This document shows positions 17,792-27,683 of a stretch of DNA of 64,000 bases, one piece after another. The stretch's first letter is position 1. Each line of letters opens with the position of its first letter. Under the pieces are notes generated by a model. The model ran no database searches. It saw only the letters and a program-made list of their open reading frames with translations, and was not told the origin of the DNA. The DNA is taken from the NCBI RefSeq assembly GCF_014205015.1, contig NZ_JACHMO010000001.1, positions 558,001 to 622,000 on the forward strand, given 5' to 3'. A program made the position numbers and the translations under genes. This DNA comes from Saccharothrix ecbatanensis (GTDB taxonomy: Bacteria; Actinomycetota; Actinomycetes; Mycobacteriales; Pseudonocardiaceae).

Positions 17792-19446
17792 TGGCGAGCG
17801 ATCCATTGGTGGTTGGTGTCGACTTCGGCACGTTGTCCGGTCGCGCGGTGGTCGTGCGGGTGCGCGACGGCCTCGAACTGGGCACGGCGGTGCACGATTA
17901 CCGGCACGGCGTGCTGGACCGGGCACTGCCCGACGGCCGTCCGTTGCCGCCCGACTGGGCGTTGCAGGTGCCCCAGGACTACGTGGACGTGCTGCGTCAC
18001 GCGGTGCCGGCGGCCCTCGCCGACGCGGGCGTGGACCCGGCCGACGTGATCGGCATCGGCACGGACTTCACCGCGTGCACGATGGTCCCGGTCAAGGCGG
18101 ACGGCACGCCGCTCAACGAGCTGCCGGAGTTCGCGGACAACCCGCACGCGTACGTGAAGCTGTGGAAGCACCACGCGGCCCAGCCGCAGGCGGACCGGAT
18201 CAACCACCTCGCGTCCCTGCGCGGTGAGAGCTGGCTGCCCCGCTACGGCGGCCTGATCTCCTCCGAGTGGGAGTTCGCCAAAGGGCTCCAGCTGCTCGAA
18301 GAGGCCCCCGAGGTCTACGCGGCGATGGACCACTGGGTCGAGGCCGCGGACTGGATCGTCTGGCAGCTCGCCGGCACCTACGTGCGCAACGCCTGCACGG
18401 CCGGCTACAAGGGCATCTACCAGGACGGCTACCCGTCCACCGACTTCCTCCAGGCGCTCAACCCCGACTTCGGCGGCTTCGTCGCCGACAAGCTGGACCA
18501 CCCGCTGGGCCAGCTGGGCGACCGGGCGGGCGGCCTCACCGAGCAGGCCGCCGAGTGGACCGGCCTGACGCCGGGCATCGCGGTGGCCGTCGGCAACGTC
18601 GACGCGCACGTGACCGCGCCCGCCGCGCGCGCCGTGGAACCGGGCCAGATGGTCGCGATCATGGGCACCTCGACGTGCCACGTGATGAACGCCGACATCC
18701 TGGCCGACGTGCCCGGCATGTGCGGCGTGGTGGACGGCGGCATCGTCCCCGGCCTGTGGGGCTACGAGTCCGGCCAGAGCGGCGTCGGCGACATCTTCGC
18801 CTGGTTCGTCGAGCACAACGTGCCGGCCGAGTACCACGAGCAGGCCAAGGCGCGCGGCCTGTCCGTGCACGAGCTGCTGACCGAGCTGTCCTCCCACCAG
18901 CGCATCGGCGAGCACGGCCTGATCGCGCTGGACTGGCACAGCGGCAACCGCTCGGTCCTGGTGGACCACGAGCTGTCCGGCGTGGTGGTGGGCCAGACGC
19001 TGGCCACCCGCGCCGAGGACACCTACCGGGCGTTGCTGGAGGCCACGGCCTACGGCACGCGGGTGATCGTGGACTCCTACACCGACGCGGGCATCCCGGT
19101 GACCGAACTGGTGATCGCGGGCGGCCTGCTGCGCAACCCGCTGCTGATGCAGATCTACGCCGACGTGACGAACCTGCCGCTGTCGGTGATCGGCTCCGAG
19201 CAGGGTCCGGCGCTCGGTTCGGCGATGCACGCCGCCGTGGCCGCGAAGGCCTACGACGACATCCACGCCGCAGCCAAGGCGATGGGCTCGGTCAAGCGCG
19301 GCGTCTACCTGCCGATCCCGGACAACGTCGAGGCGTACGAGCGGATGTTCGTGGAGTACCAGGAGCTGCACGACTACTTCGGCCGCGGCGCCAACGAGGT
19401 CATGCACCGGCTCAAGGCGCGGCGTCGTGCCGCGAAGGGGGAGTAG
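17791..19446 (+). CDS. araB: Ribulokinase AraB
   Basis: The 551-residue FGGY-family kinase phosphorylates L-ribulose to L-ribulose-5-phosphate. ATG 17791 is chosen because VVGVDFGTLSGRAVVV, the conserved first strand and phosphate loop, starts right after it. An ATG 24 bp upstream would place the operator inside the coding sequence. Other family marks are GTDFTACTMVPV, ISSEWEFAKGLQLLEE, the AraB-type MGTSTCHVM and the C-terminal ADP motif VIAGGLLRNPLLMQIYADV. It is the first gene of araB-araD-araA. Confidence 0.93.
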   Translation: MASDPLVVGVDFGTLSGRAVVVRVRDGLELGTAVHDYRHGVLDRALPDGRPLPPDWALQVPQDYVDVLRHAVPAALADAGVDPADVIGIGTDFTACTMVPVKADGTPLNELPEFADNPHAYVKLWKHHAAQPQADRINHLASLRGESWLPRYGGLISSEWEFAKGLQLLEEAPEVYAAMDHWVEAADWIVWQLAGTYVRNACTAGYKGIYQDGYPSTDFLQALNPDFGGFVADKLDHPLGQLGDRAGGLTEQAAEWTGLTPGIAVAVGNVDAHVTAPAARAVEPGQMVAIMGTSTCHVMNADILADVPGMCGVVDGGIVPGLWGYESGQSGVGDIFAWFVEHNVPAEYHEQAKARGLSVHELLTELSSHQRIGEHGLIALDWHSGNRSVLVDHELSGVVVGQTLATRAEDTYRALLEATAYGTRVIVDSYTDAGIPVTELVIAGGLLRNPLLMQIYADVTNLPLSVIGSEQGPALGSAMHAAVAAKAYDDIHAAAKAMGSVKRGVYLPIPDNVEAYERMFVEYQELHDYFGRGANEVMHRLKARRRAAKGE

Positions 19447-19448
19447 GG

Positions 19449-20102
19449 ATGTCCGCCGTCTCCGACCTTCGTCGCACGGTCGCCGACCTGCACCGCGAGC
19501 TGACCCGCTACGAGCTGGTGATCTGGACCGCGGGCAACGTCTCGGCCCGCGTGCCCGGCCAGGACCTGATGGTGATCAAGCCGTCCGGCGTGTCCTACGA
19601 CCAGTTGACCCCCGAGGCCATGGTCGTCACCGACCTGCACGGCAACCTGGTGGAGGGCGACTACTCGCCGTCCTCCGACACCGCCGCGCACGCCTACGTG
19701 TACCGGCACATGCCCGAGGTGAACGGCGTCGTGCACACGCACTCGCCTTACGCCACGGCGTGGGCCGCGCGCGGCGAGCCGATCCCGTGCGTCCTGACCA
19801 TGATCGCCGACGAGTTCGGTGGTGACATCCCGGTGGGGCCGTTCGCGCTCATCGGCGACGACTCGATCGGCCAGGGCATCGTGGAGACGCTGCGGGGCAG
19901 CCGTTCACCGGCCGTGCTGATGCGCAACCACGGCCCGTTCACGATCGGCAAGGACGCCCGTGCGGCGGTGAAGGCCGCGGTGATGGTGGAGGACGTGGCG
20001 CGCACCGTCCACTTCGCGCACCAGCTCGGCAAGCCGGACCCGATCGAACAGCACCACATCGACAGCCTTTACGCGCGTTACCAGAACGTCTACGGGCAAT
20101 GA
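19449..20102 (+). CDS. araD: L-ribulose-5-phosphate 4-epimerase AraD
   Basis: The 217-residue class II aldolase-fold enzyme starts at ATG 19449, 2 bp after the araB stop, with GGGGAG upstream. It converts L-ribulose-5-P to D-xylulose-5-P. The motifs are [28 protein letters not shown] and the zinc-binding [14 protein letters not shown]. The late His pair near EQHHIDSLY fits the family's third zinc ligand region. It ends with an ATGA overlap to an unused in-frame ATG upstream of araA. Confidence 0.92.
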   Translation: MSAVSDLRRTVADLHRELTRYELVIWTAGNVSARVPGQDLMVIKPSGVSYDQLTPEAMVVTDLHGNLVEGDYSPSSDTAAHAYVYRHMPEVNGVVHTHSPYATAWAARGEPIPCVLTMIADEFGGDIPVGPFALIGDDSIGQGIVETLRGSRSPAVLMRNHGPFTIGKDARAAVKAAVMVEDVARTVHFAHQLGKPDPIEQHHIDSLYARYQNVYGQ

Positions 20103-20122
20103 GCCCACGAGGGGAGCCCCGC

Positions 20123-21631
20123 ATGTCCTCTGCTGGGAAGCCGCAAGTCTGGTTCCTCACCGGGAGCCAGCACCTCTACGGCCCGGACACGCTAGAGCAG
20201 GTCGCCCGGCAATCGCAGCAGATCCAGCGGATGCTCACCGAGTCGGGGAGGATCACCGCGGAAATCGTGTGGCAGCCGGTGCTGACCGACACCGCGGCCA
20301 TCCGCAACGTGATGCTGGCGGCGAACGCCGACCCGTCGTGCGTCGGCGTGATCGCGTGGATGCACACGTTCTCGCCCGCCAAGATGTGGATCACCGGGCT
20401 GGACGCGCTGCGCAAGCCGCTGCTGCACCTGCACACGCAGCTGAACGAGGCGCTGCCGTGGTCGACCATCGACATGGACTTCATGAACCTCAACCAGGCC
20501 GCCCACGGCGACCGCGAGTTCGGGTTCATCCAGACCAGGATCGGTGTGCACCGCAAGACGGTGGCGGGTCACGCGAGCGACCCGGTGCTGGCCGAGCGGA
20601 TCGACGGCTGGGTGCGGGCCGCCACCGGCTACAGCCACCTGAACGGGATGAAGCTGGCCCGGTTCGGCGACAACATGCGCGGCGTCGCGGTGACCGAGGG
20701 CGACAAGGTGGAGGCCGAGCTGCGCTTCGGCGTCTCGGTGAACACCTACGGCGTGAACGACCTGGTCGAGCTGGTGGACGCGGTTCCGGACGACGAGATC
20801 GACCTGCTCGTCGCCGACTACGCCGACGCCTACCGGCTCGCGCCCGAGCTGCACCGCGGCGGGGAGCGGCACGAGTCGCTGCGTTACGCGGCGCGCATCG
20901 AGGCCGGTCTGCGGCGGTTCCTCACCGACGGCGGCTTCGGCGCGTTCACCACGAACTTCGAGGACCTGGGCGGGTTGCGCCAGCTGCCGGGCCTCGCCGT
21001 GCAGCGGCTGATGGGCGACGGCTACGGCTTCGGCGGTGAGGGCGACTGGAAGACGTCGGCCCTGCTGGCCGCGGTGAAGGCGATGGGCACCGGCACGGGC
21101 CGTGGCACGTCGTTCATGGAGGACTACACCTACCACTTCGGCCCCGGTGAGCCGAAGATCCTCGGCGCGCACATGCTGGAGGTCTGCCCGTCCATCGCGG
21201 CCGACCGCCCGTCGTGCGAGATCCACGCGCTGGGCATCGGCGGCCGGGAGGACCCGGTCCGGCTGGTGTTCGACGCGGCGGCGGGCCCCGCCGTGGTCAT
21301 CGGCCTGGCCGACCTGGGTGAGCGGTTCCGGTTGGTGGCCAACGAGGTCGAGGTCGTGCCGCCGGACGAGCCGCTGCCGAACCTGCCGGTGGCCCGTGCC
21401 GTGTGGAAGCCCGCGCCGTCGCTGTCCACGTCGGCCGAGTCGTGGCTGACCGCGGGCGGGCCGCACCACACCGTGATGACGCAGGCCGTCGGCGCGGAGG
21501 TGCTGCGCGACTTCGCGAACATGGTGAACACCGAACTGGTGCTCATCGACAAGGACACGACTACCGGGTCGTTCAGCGACCGACTGCGTTGGAACCAGGC
21601 GTACTTCCGCCTCGCGCAGGGGCTCCGCTAG
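20123..21631 (+). CDS. araA: L-arabinose isomerase AraA
   Basis: The 502-residue enzyme isomerises L-arabinose to L-ribulose using Mn2+. ATG 20123 follows GAGGGGAGC, and the conserved start [12 protein letters not shown] comes at once; ATG 20099 would add eight unconserved residues. Family motifs are [27 protein letters not shown], [12 protein letters not shown] and [24 protein letters not shown]. Its length equals typical AraA (about 500). The stop lies within a 26-bp tandem duplication. Confidence 0.94.
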   Translation: MSSAGKPQVWFLTGSQHLYGPDTLEQVARQSQQIQRMLTESGRITAEIVWQPVLTDTAAIRNVMLAANADPSCVGVIAWMHTFSPAKMWITGLDALRKPLLHLHTQLNEALPWSTIDMDFMNLNQAAHGDREFGFIQTRIGVHRKTVAGHASDPVLAERIDGWVRAATGYSHLNGMKLARFGDNMRGVAVTEGDKVEAELRFGVSVNTYGVNDLVELVDAVPDDEIDLLVADYADAYRLAPELHRGGERHESLRYAARIEAGLRRFLTDGGFGAFTTNFEDLGGLRQLPGLAVQRLMGDGYGFGGEGDWKTSALLAAVKAMGTGTGRGTSFMEDYTYHFGPGEPKILGAHMLEVCPSIAADRPSCEIHALGIGGREDPVRLVFDAAAGPAVVIGLADLGERFRLVANEVEVVPPDEPLPNLPVARAVWKPAPSLSTSAESWLTAGGPHHTVMTQAVGAEVLRDFANMVNTELVLIDKDTTTGSFSDRLRWNQAYFRLAQGLR

Positions 21632-21664
21632 CCATCCCCGCGCAGGGGCTCCGCTATCCATCCC
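21613..21664. repeat. 26-bp tandem duplication across the araA stop codon
   Basis: Two adjacent 26-bp units (21613-21638, 21639-21664) differ at one position (CGCTAG versus CGCTAT), with the start of a third unit after them. The first unit contains the last araA codons and stop, so the duplication looks like recent replication slippage. Confidence 0.8.
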
Positions 21665-21714
21665 CGCGCTGTTCCGCGTGACTGCAACACCGCCATCCCG
21701 AGGAGAAAGAAACA

Positions 21715-22827
21715 ATGAAGTTTCCACGGTTCGCCGCCGTCACCGTGGCGGCAGCCCTCACGCTGTCGGCCTGCGGTTCGGCGGAGAAGAGCGTCGACCA
21801 GCAGACCGGGTCGACCGAGGGCGCGCTGGTCGGCGTGACCATGCCGACGCGGTCGTCCGAGCGCTGGATCCACGACGGCGACAACATCAAGAAGGCGTTG
21901 GAGGAGAAGGGCTACAAGGTCGACCTCCAGTACGCCGAGAACGACATCCCGACGCAGGCGAACCAGATCGAGAACCAGATCACCAAGGGCGCGAAGCTCC
22001 TGATCGTGGCCTCGATCGACGGCACCGCGATCACGTCGCAGCTCCAGCAGGCCGAGGACGCGAAGATCCCGGTCATCGCGTACGACCGGCTGCTGCGCAA
22101 CACCGACAGCGTCGACTACTACGCCACGTTCGACAACTTCAAGGTCGGCGTGCAGCAGGCGACGTCGCTGCTGACGGGCCTCGGCGTGCTCAAGGCCGAC
22201 GGCGCCGCCGGTGACGCGAAGGGCCCGCTGAACATCGAGCTGTTCGCCGGTTCGCCGGACGACAACAACGCCACGTTCTTCTTCAACGGCGCGATGTCGG
22301 TGCTCCAGCCGCACATCGACAAGGGCACGCTGGTGGTCAAGAGCGGCCAGGTCGACTTCAAGACGGTCGCCATCCTGCGTTGGGACCCGGCGACGGCCCA
22401 GCAGCGCATGGAGAACCTGCTCACGTCCACCTACGGCGGCGCCCAGGTGAACGGCGTCCTGTCGCCGTACGACGGCCTGTCCATCGGCATCCTGTCCGCG
22501 CTCAAGAGCAGCGGCTACGGCACCGCGGGCAACCCGTACCCGACCGTCACCGGCCAGGACGCCGAGGTCGCCTCGGTGAAGTCGATCATCGCCGGCGAGC
22601 AGTTCTCCACCATCCACAAGGACACCCGCGAGCTGGCGGCGGTCACCGTGAAGATGGCGGACTCGGTGCTGAAGGGCGAGAAGCCCGAGGTCAACAACGA
22701 GAAGGACTACGACAACGGCAAGAAGGTCGTGCCGTCGTTCCTGCTGGAGCCGGTCATCGTGGACAAGACCAACTACCAGAAGGTGCTCGTCGACAGCGGC
22801 TACTACACCGCGGACCAGTTGAGGTAA
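21715..22827 (+). CDS. chvE: Sugar-binding lipoprotein, ChvE type
   Basis: The 370-residue protein starts at ATG 21715 after GAGGAGAAAG. It has a lipoprotein signal with an LSACG lipobox. Family marks are [60 protein letters not shown] and [11 protein letters not shown]. ChvE/XylF-type proteins bind aldoses such as arabinose, xylose, galactose and glucose. It follows araA by 83 bp and precedes its ATPase by 7 bp, so L-arabinose is the likely main ligand. Confidence 0.87.
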   Translation: MKFPRFAAVTVAAALTLSACGSAEKSVDQQTGSTEGALVGVTMPTRSSERWIHDGDNIKKALEEKGYKVDLQYAENDIPTQANQIENQITKGAKLLIVASIDGTAITSQLQQAEDAKIPVIAYDRLLRNTDSVDYYATFDNFKVGVQQATSLLTGLGVLKADGAAGDAKGPLNIELFAGSPDDNNATFFFNGAMSVLQPHIDKGTLVVKSGQVDFKTVAILRWDPATAQQRMENLLTSTYGGAQVNGVLSPYDGLSIGILSALKSSGYGTAGNPYPTVTGQDAEVASVKSIIAGEQFSTIHKDTRELAAVTVKMADSVLKGEKPEVNNEKDYDNGKKVVPSFLLEPVIVDKTNYQKVLVDSGYYTADQLR

Positions 22828-22834
22828 TCGGATC

Positions 22835-24361
22835 ATGTCCGACGACATCCTGGTGATGCGCGGCATCACCAAGCGGTTCGCCGGGGTCACCGCGCTGCAC
22901 GACGTATCGCTCGCCGTGCGGCGCGGTGAGATCCACGCGATCTGCGGTGAGAACGGCGCGGGCAAGTCCACGCTGATGAAGGTGCTCTCCGGCGTGCACC
23001 CGCACGGGTCGTACGAGGGCGAGATCGTCTTCGAGGGCGAGTCCTGCTCGTTCGGCGGCGTCCGCGACAGCGAGCGGCGCGGCATCGTGATCATCCACCA
23101 GGAACTGGCGCTGTGCGGCCAGCTGTCCATCGCGGAGAACCTGTACCTCGGCAACGAGCGGGCCAAGCGCGGGTTCATCGACTGGAACCGCACGAACCAC
23201 GCGGCGGCGGCACTGCTCGCCCGCGTGGGCCTGCGCGAGAACCCCACCGAGCCCGTGCACGACCTGGGCGTGGGCAAGCAGCAGTTGGTCGAGATCGCCA
23301 AGGCCCTGGCCAAGGAGGTCAAGCTGCTGATCCTGGACGAGCCGACCGCGGCGTTGAACGACGACGACTCCGCGCACCTGCTCGACCTGCTGGACGGCCT
23401 GCGCGAGGAGGGCATCACCTCGGTGATCATCTCGCACAAGCTCAACGAGGTGACCAGGATCGCGGACAGCATCACGATCCTGCGCGACGGCCGCACCATC
23501 GAGACGCTGCCCGCGGCCGACGTGACCGAGGAGCGGATCATCTCCGGCATGGTCGGCCGCGACCTGGAGCACCGCTTCCCGCCCCGCACGCCGGACGTGG
23601 GCGAGGAGGTGCTGCGGATCGAGGACTGGACCGTGCACAGCCCGTCCCAACCGGACCGGGTGGTGGTCGACAACGCCACCCTGTCGTTGCGTCGCGGTGA
23701 GATCGTCGGTCTCGCAGGCCTCATGGGCGCCGGGCGCACGGAGCTCGCGATGAGCGTGTTCGGCCGTTCGTACGGTGTCGGCGTGTCCGGCCGCGTGATC
23801 AAGAACGGCCGCGAGATCGACACGCGCACCGTCCGCAAGGCCATCGAGCACGGCTTGGCGTACGTCAGCGAGGACCGCAAGCGGTACGGGCTGAACCTGA
23901 TCCAGGACGTGAAGCTCAACGTGTCCGCGGCCGGTCTCCACAAGCTCGCGCCGCGCGGCTGGGTGAACGAGAACGAGGAGCACTCGGTCGCCGAGAAGTA
24001 CCGGCGCTCGATGAACATCAAGGCGCCCAGCGTCGCCACACCCACCTCGTCGCTCTCGGGCGGCAACCAGCAGAAGGTCGTGCTGGCCAAGTGGATGTTC
24101 ACCGATCCGGACGTGCTCATCCTCGACGAGCCGACCCGCGGCATCGACGTCGGCGCGAAGTACGAGATCTACTCGATCATCAACGAGCTGGCCGCCCAAG
24201 GCCGCGCGGTGCTGGTCATCTCCTCCGAGCTGCCGGAGCTGCTCGGCCTTTGCGACCGGGTGTACGCACTGTCCGAGGGCCGGATCACCGGTGAGCTGGA
24301 CCGCGCCGACGCCACCCAGGAACGTTTGATGCACCACATGACCCAGGGACAGACCTCATGA
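22835..24361 (+). CDS. gguA: Multiple-sugar ABC transporter ATPase, GguA type
   Basis: The 508-residue protein has two ABC domains: [23 protein letters not shown] and [12 protein letters not shown] in the first; [14 protein letters not shown] and [20 protein letters not shown] in the second. The second Walker A is degenerate (GAGRTELA), as in its family. ATG 22835 is 7 bp after chvE, and the stop overlaps the permease start by ATGA. It energises ChvE-dependent sugar uptake. Confidence 0.88.
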   Translation: MSDDILVMRGITKRFAGVTALHDVSLAVRRGEIHAICGENGAGKSTLMKVLSGVHPHGSYEGEIVFEGESCSFGGVRDSERRGIVIIHQELALCGQLSIAENLYLGNERAKRGFIDWNRTNHAAAALLARVGLRENPTEPVHDLGVGKQQLVEIAKALAKEVKLLILDEPTAALNDDDSAHLLDLLDGLREEGITSVIISHKLNEVTRIADSITILRDGRTIETLPAADVTEERIISGMVGRDLEHRFPPRTPDVGEEVLRIEDWTVHSPSQPDRVVVDNATLSLRRGEIVGLAGLMGAGRTELAMSVFGRSYGVGVSGRVIKNGREIDTRTVRKAIEHGLAYVSEDRKRYGLNLIQDVKLNVSAAGLHKLAPRGWVNENEEHSVAEKYRRSMNIKAPSVATPTSSLSGGNQQKVVLAKWMFTDPDVLILDEPTRGIDVGAKYEIYSIINELAAQGRAVLVISSELPELLGLCDRVYALSEGRITGELDRADATQERLMHHMTQGQTS

Positions 24362-25581
24362 CCACCAAGACCGCGGCCACGCCGGAGGCGCAACAGGCCG
24401 GGCAGCCGCAGCGCAGGTTCACCATCAACCTGCGGCAGTCCGGCATCTACATCGCGTTCGCGCTGATCGTGGTGCTCTTCACGGTGCTGACGGACGGCGC
24501 TCTGCTGACACCGCAGAACATCTCCAACATCATCGTGCAGAACTCGTACGTGCTGATCCTGGCGATCGGCATGATCCTGGTGATCATCGGCGGGCACATC
24601 GACCTGTCGGTCGGCTCGGTGGTCGCGCTGACCGGCGCGATCTGCGCCGTGCTGACCGTCCAGATCGGACTGCCGTGGCCGCTGGCGGTGGTGATCACGT
24701 TGCTCGCGGGCGGGGTGATCGGCGCGGCGCAGGGCTACTGGGTGGCGTTCTTCGGCATCCCGGCGTTCATCGTGACGCTGGCGGGCATGCTGGTGTTCCG
24801 GGCGCTGACCCTGACCGTGCTGGGCAACCAGGGCATCGGCCCGTTCCCGGACCAGATCCGCACCCTGGCCAACGGCTTCACCGAGGGCTACCTGGGCAAC
24901 GTCGGCCTCGGCCCGCTGGGCGGCGCGGACCTGCTCAGCCTGCTGGTCGGCGTCGCGGTGGTGGCGGGGTTCGGGTTCAACCAGTGGCGCAACCGCAAGG
25001 CGCGGCTGAGCTACGGGCAGGTCGTCGAGCCGTTCCCGATCTTCGTGGCGAAGATCGCGCTGGCGGCGGCCGTGGTGCTGGCCGTGGTCGTGCAGTTGGC
25101 CCGGTTCCGCAACCTGCCGTGGGTGCTGGTGCTGCTCGCGGTGCTGGCGTTGGGCTACTCGGTGATGGCGAACAAGTCGGTGTTCGGTCGGCACATCTAT
25201 GCGATTGGCGGCAACCTCCAGGCCGCCACGCTGTCGGGCGTGAAGGTCAAGCAGGTCACGTTCTGGGTGTTCGTGAACATGGGCGTGCTCGCGGCGTTGG
25301 CGGGCGTGATCTTCGCGGGTCGGCTGAACCAGGCCGGTCCGACCGCGGGCAACGCGTTCGAGCTGGACGCGATCGCGGCTGCGTTCATCGGTGGCGCGGC
25401 GGTGCAGGGCGGTGTGGGTCGGGTGGTCGGCGCGATCACCGGCGGGCTCATCATGGGTGTGATCAACAACGGGATGTCGTTGATCGGCGCGCCCAGTGAA
25501 CGGGTGATGCTGGTCAAGGGCCTGGTCTTGCTGGCCGCCGTCGCTTACGACGTGTGGACCAAGCGCCGGGGCCGTGCCTGA
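24358..25581 (+). CDS. gguB: Multiple-sugar ABC transporter permease, GguB type
   Basis: The 407-residue membrane protein starts at ATG 24358 within the ATGA overlap. A hydrophilic leader (about 1-28) is followed by about ten to twelve membrane segments and the signature [23 protein letters not shown]. The length and an extra central helical insert match GguB/XylH-type permeases, where a single permease homodimerises; hence there is no second permease gene here, unlike the ytf system. Confidence 0.87.
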   Translation: MTTKTAATPEAQQAGQPQRRFTINLRQSGIYIAFALIVVLFTVLTDGALLTPQNISNIIVQNSYVLILAIGMILVIIGGHIDLSVGSVVALTGAICAVLTVQIGLPWPLAVVITLLAGGVIGAAQGYWVAFFGIPAFIVTLAGMLVFRALTLTVLGNQGIGPFPDQIRTLANGFTEGYLGNVGLGPLGGADLLSLLVGVAVVAGFGFNQWRNRKARLSYGQVVEPFPIFVAKIALAAAVVLAVVVQLARFRNLPWVLVLLAVLALGYSVMANKSVFGRHIYAIGGNLQAATLSGVKVKQVTFWVFVNMGVLAALAGVIFAGRLNQAGPTAGNAFELDAIAAAFIGGAAVQGGVGRVVGAITGGLIMGVINNGMSLIGAPSERVMLVKGLVLLAAVAYDVWTKRRGRA

Positions 25582-25588
25582 CCCACCC

Positions 25589-25698
25589 GCGTGAGTCCTA
25601 CGTTCAGAACGCGTGAGTCCTACGTTCAGAACAACCGTGTCCTACGTTCAGGACCCCTGAATTCAACGTTCAGAACCGGTAGCTCAATGTTCGGGGGC
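25589..25698. repeat. Five degenerate 22-bp tandem repeats
   Basis: Units start at 25589, 25611, 25633, 25655 and 25677, each 22 bp. The first two are identical and the others drift around the core TACGTTCAGAAC. A period of 22 bp is two helical turns, so the cores face the same side of the DNA. The array starts 8 bp after the gguB stop and ends 16 bp before the 134-bp palindromic element. Confidence 0.8.
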
Positions 25699-25713
25699 TT
25701 GGTGGTTCTGTCC

Positions 25714-25847
25714 GGCCCGATTTGACATGGGGCCCGTACGGGCACCCCAGGCAGGCCGAAGCCGGGCAGGCATGGCGGGAAGAGCGTCCGCCAAGCCTGC
25801 CCGGCTTCGACCAGCCTATGGCACCCGAACCCATGTCAAATCGGGCC
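25714..25847 (-). repeat. 134-bp palindromic element, copy 2 (inverted)
   Basis: The reverse complement of this stretch matches 6434-6567 except at two positions, with the same 18-bp terminal inverted repeats. The two copies face each other across the 19-kb arabinose cluster. Like copy 1, it begins about 130 bp after the stop of a plus-strand gene. Confidence 0.85.
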
Positions 25848-25959
25848 TCTGCGTCTTGTGGGACGGGCGTCGGCGTCGGGTCGTTCGTCGCTGAGCAGCT
25901 GCTGCGCGTGTCCAGCTCCGGCCATCGCGTAGATCGTCACCCGGTAGGCGGGTACGGTG

Positions 25960-25988
25960 TTGACTTTGTTTCATCGTGGACTTAACGA
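25960..25988 (+). promoter_or_regulatory. Promoter of the mannanase gene
   Basis: TTGACT (25960-25965) and TAACGA (25983-25988) are separated by 17 bp, about 60 bp before the mannanase start. The rest of 25848-26049 shows no gene. Confidence 0.6.
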
Positions 25989-26049
25989 TGTGGTGGCGGC
26001 TCGGGCACGAGCCCTTCCGCCGCCGTCCGCGATGATCAAAGGAGATCGG

Positions 26050-27450
26050 ATGCGCGCTCTTCGTCGCCTGGGCAGAGCCATGCTCGCCCTCGCGTTGGCC
26101 GTTCCCGCGTTGACCCTGGTCGGCACGCCCGCCAACGCCGCACCCGCCCCGCTCGTCGGGGTGGCCTCGAACCGCTGCCTCGACGTCGTCGGCGGGTCGA
26201 ACGCCAACGGCGCGTTGGTGGACATCTGGGACTGCAACGGCCAGTCCAACCAAGGCTGGGATTTCACCGCCGCCGGTGAGCTGCGGGTCTTCAACGGCGG
26301 CCGGTGCCTTGACGTGCCGAACGCCTCCACGACGCCCGGTGTCCGGCTGGCGATCTGGGACTGCAACGGCGGCGCGAACCAGAAGTTCCGGCTGAACTCG
26401 AACGGCAGCATCACCGCGACCCAGTCGGGGCTGTGCCTGGACGTGAACGGCCAGGCCACCGCCAACGGCACGGCGGTCAACCTGTGGAACTGCAACGGGC
26501 AGACCAACCAGCAGTGGCGCGCCGGCTCGAACCCGGGCCCGACGTGCACGGTGAACCCGATCAACCCGAACGCCACCGCCCAGGCCCGCAAGCTGCTCTG
26601 CTACGTCTACTCGCAGTACGGCAACCACATCCTGTCCGGCCAGCAGGAGTCGACCTGGATCGGCGGCCCGGACTACGAGATGAACCACATCCGGAACAAC
26701 ACCGGCAAGTTGCCGGCGATCCGGGCGATGGACTACGGCGATTCCAAGGACTACGCCTCGCGCGCGATCGCGTGGTGGAACGCCGGCGGCATCCCGATGG
26801 TCGGCTACCACATGGGCGCGCCGACCAAGCCGGACACGTACGAGGGCACGCAGATGACGGTGTCCATCAACGCGGTCCTGACCCCCGGCACGGCCGAGTA
26901 CAACTCGTTCATGCAGCGGCTCGACGGGGCGGCGGCCTCGTTGCAGCAGTTGGAGAACGCGGGCGCGGCGGTCATCTGGCGGCCGTTCCACGAGGCCGGC
27001 GGCACGTGGTTCTGGTGGAGCAAGGAAGGCGGCTCGCAGTACAACCGGCTGTGGCGCTTCATGTACGACTACTTCACCAACACCAAGGGCCTGAACAACC
27101 TCGTCTGGCTGCACGGCTACAACGGCCAGCCGCAGGCGTCGTTCTACCCGGGCAAGCAGTACGTCGACATCGGCGGCGCGGACACCTACGCGGGTGACGG
27201 CAACTACGACCCGCTGAACGCGATGTACAACTCCGTGCGCAACATCGTCGGCACCACCGTGCCGATCGCGCTGCACGAGAACGGCCCCATCCCGGACCCG
27301 GACCGGCTGGTCTCCACCGGCACGCGCTGGGTGCTGTTCGGCACCTGGCACGGCAACCACCTGACCGTCAGCAACTCGGTCAGCCACCTCCAGAAGGTCT
27401 ACAACCACAGCTACGTCGTCACGCGCGACGAGTTGCCCAATCTGAAGTAG
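26050..27450 (+). CDS. Secreted GH26 beta-mannanase with ricin-type lectin domain
   Basis: The 466-residue protein starts at ATG 26050, 4 bases after GGAGAT. A signal peptide ends near TPANAA. A ricin B-type beta-trefoil (about 35-160) with QSNQGW, ANQKF and QTNQQW motifs comes next. A GH26 barrel (about 185-466) follows, with acid/base E315 (WRPFHEAGGTWFWW) and nucleophile E410 (ALHENGPIPD). It should cleave beta-1,4-mannans outside the cell, with the lectin holding polysaccharide. It has its own promoter and terminator. Confidence 0.88.
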   Translation: MRALRRLGRAMLALALAVPALTLVGTPANAAPAPLVGVASNRCLDVVGGSNANGALVDIWDCNGQSNQGWDFTAAGELRVFNGGRCLDVPNASTTPGVRLAIWDCNGGANQKFRLNSNGSITATQSGLCLDVNGQATANGTAVNLWNCNGQTNQQWRAGSNPGPTCTVNPINPNATAQARKLLCYVYSQYGNHILSGQQESTWIGGPDYEMNHIRNNTGKLPAIRAMDYGDSKDYASRAIAWWNAGGIPMVGYHMGAPTKPDTYEGTQMTVSINAVLTPGTAEYNSFMQRLDGAAASLQQLENAGAAVIWRPFHEAGGTWFWWSKEGGSQYNRLWRFMYDYFTNTKGLNNLVWLHGYNGQPQASFYPGKQYVDIGGADTYAGDGNYDPLNAMYNSVRNIVGTTVPIALHENGPIPDPDRLVSTGTRWVLFGTWHGNHLTVSNSVSHLQKVYNHSYVVTRDELPNLK

Positions 27451-27463
27451 CGGGTCTGTACCG

Positions 27464-27502
27464 GTCAAGGGTCTGCCCATCCTGGTGAGACAGGCCCTTG
27501 AC
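27464..27502 (+). terminator. Terminator of the mannanase gene
   Basis: GTCAAGGG (27464-27471) pairs with CCCTTGAC (27495-27502), with an inner CTG/CAG extension, 14 bp after the stop. There is no clear T run. Confidence 0.6.
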
Positions 27503-27535
27503 GGGGGTGCCGGGTGTCAGCTTCACTACAAGCCG

Positions 27536-27555
27536 TTCTGGGAACGCTCCCAGAA
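27536..27555. promoter_or_regulatory. CebR-like operator
   Basis: TTCTGGGAACGCTCCCAGAA is palindromic except at its centre. The core TGGGAACGCTCCCA differs by one base from the TGGGAGCGCTCCCA site known for the cellobiose repressor CebR. It lies 129 bp upstream of the beta-helix gene. Confidence 0.5.
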
Positions 27556-27566
27556 CTGACTCGGCC

Positions 27567-27597
27567 GGCGGCCCACCACGTCCCCCGGTGGGCCGCC
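27567..27597 (+). terminator. Strong stem-loop between the mannanase and beta-helix genes
   Basis: GGCGGCCCACC (27567-27577) pairs perfectly with GGTGGGCCGCC (27587-27597) around a 9-base loop. It has no T run. It could be a second terminator or an mRNA-stabilising hairpin. Confidence 0.5.
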
Positions 27598-27650
27598 GCC
27601 GCTCTTCCCATGTGCCGCAAGTAACCCTAAGCTCGCCTACGCCGCCGCAT

Positions 27651-27664
27651 GGAAAGCGCTTACC
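27651..27664. promoter_or_regulatory. LacI-type operator next to the beta-helix gene start
   Basis: GGAAAGCGCTTACC is one base from the perfect palindrome GGAAAGCGCTTTCC, a common LacI-family operator form. It ends 19 bp before the ATG at 27684, so binding would block transcription. Confidence 0.5.
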
Positions 27665-27683
27665 AACATTGGGAGATCAGCCC

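Noticed and set aside
17770..19407. A long minus-strand frame over araB
   Set aside because: It is antisense to araB, with a His/Val/Arg-rich shadow product and no domain.
25589..25698. CRISPR array
   Set aside because: Units are directly adjacent with no spacers, and no cas genes are present.
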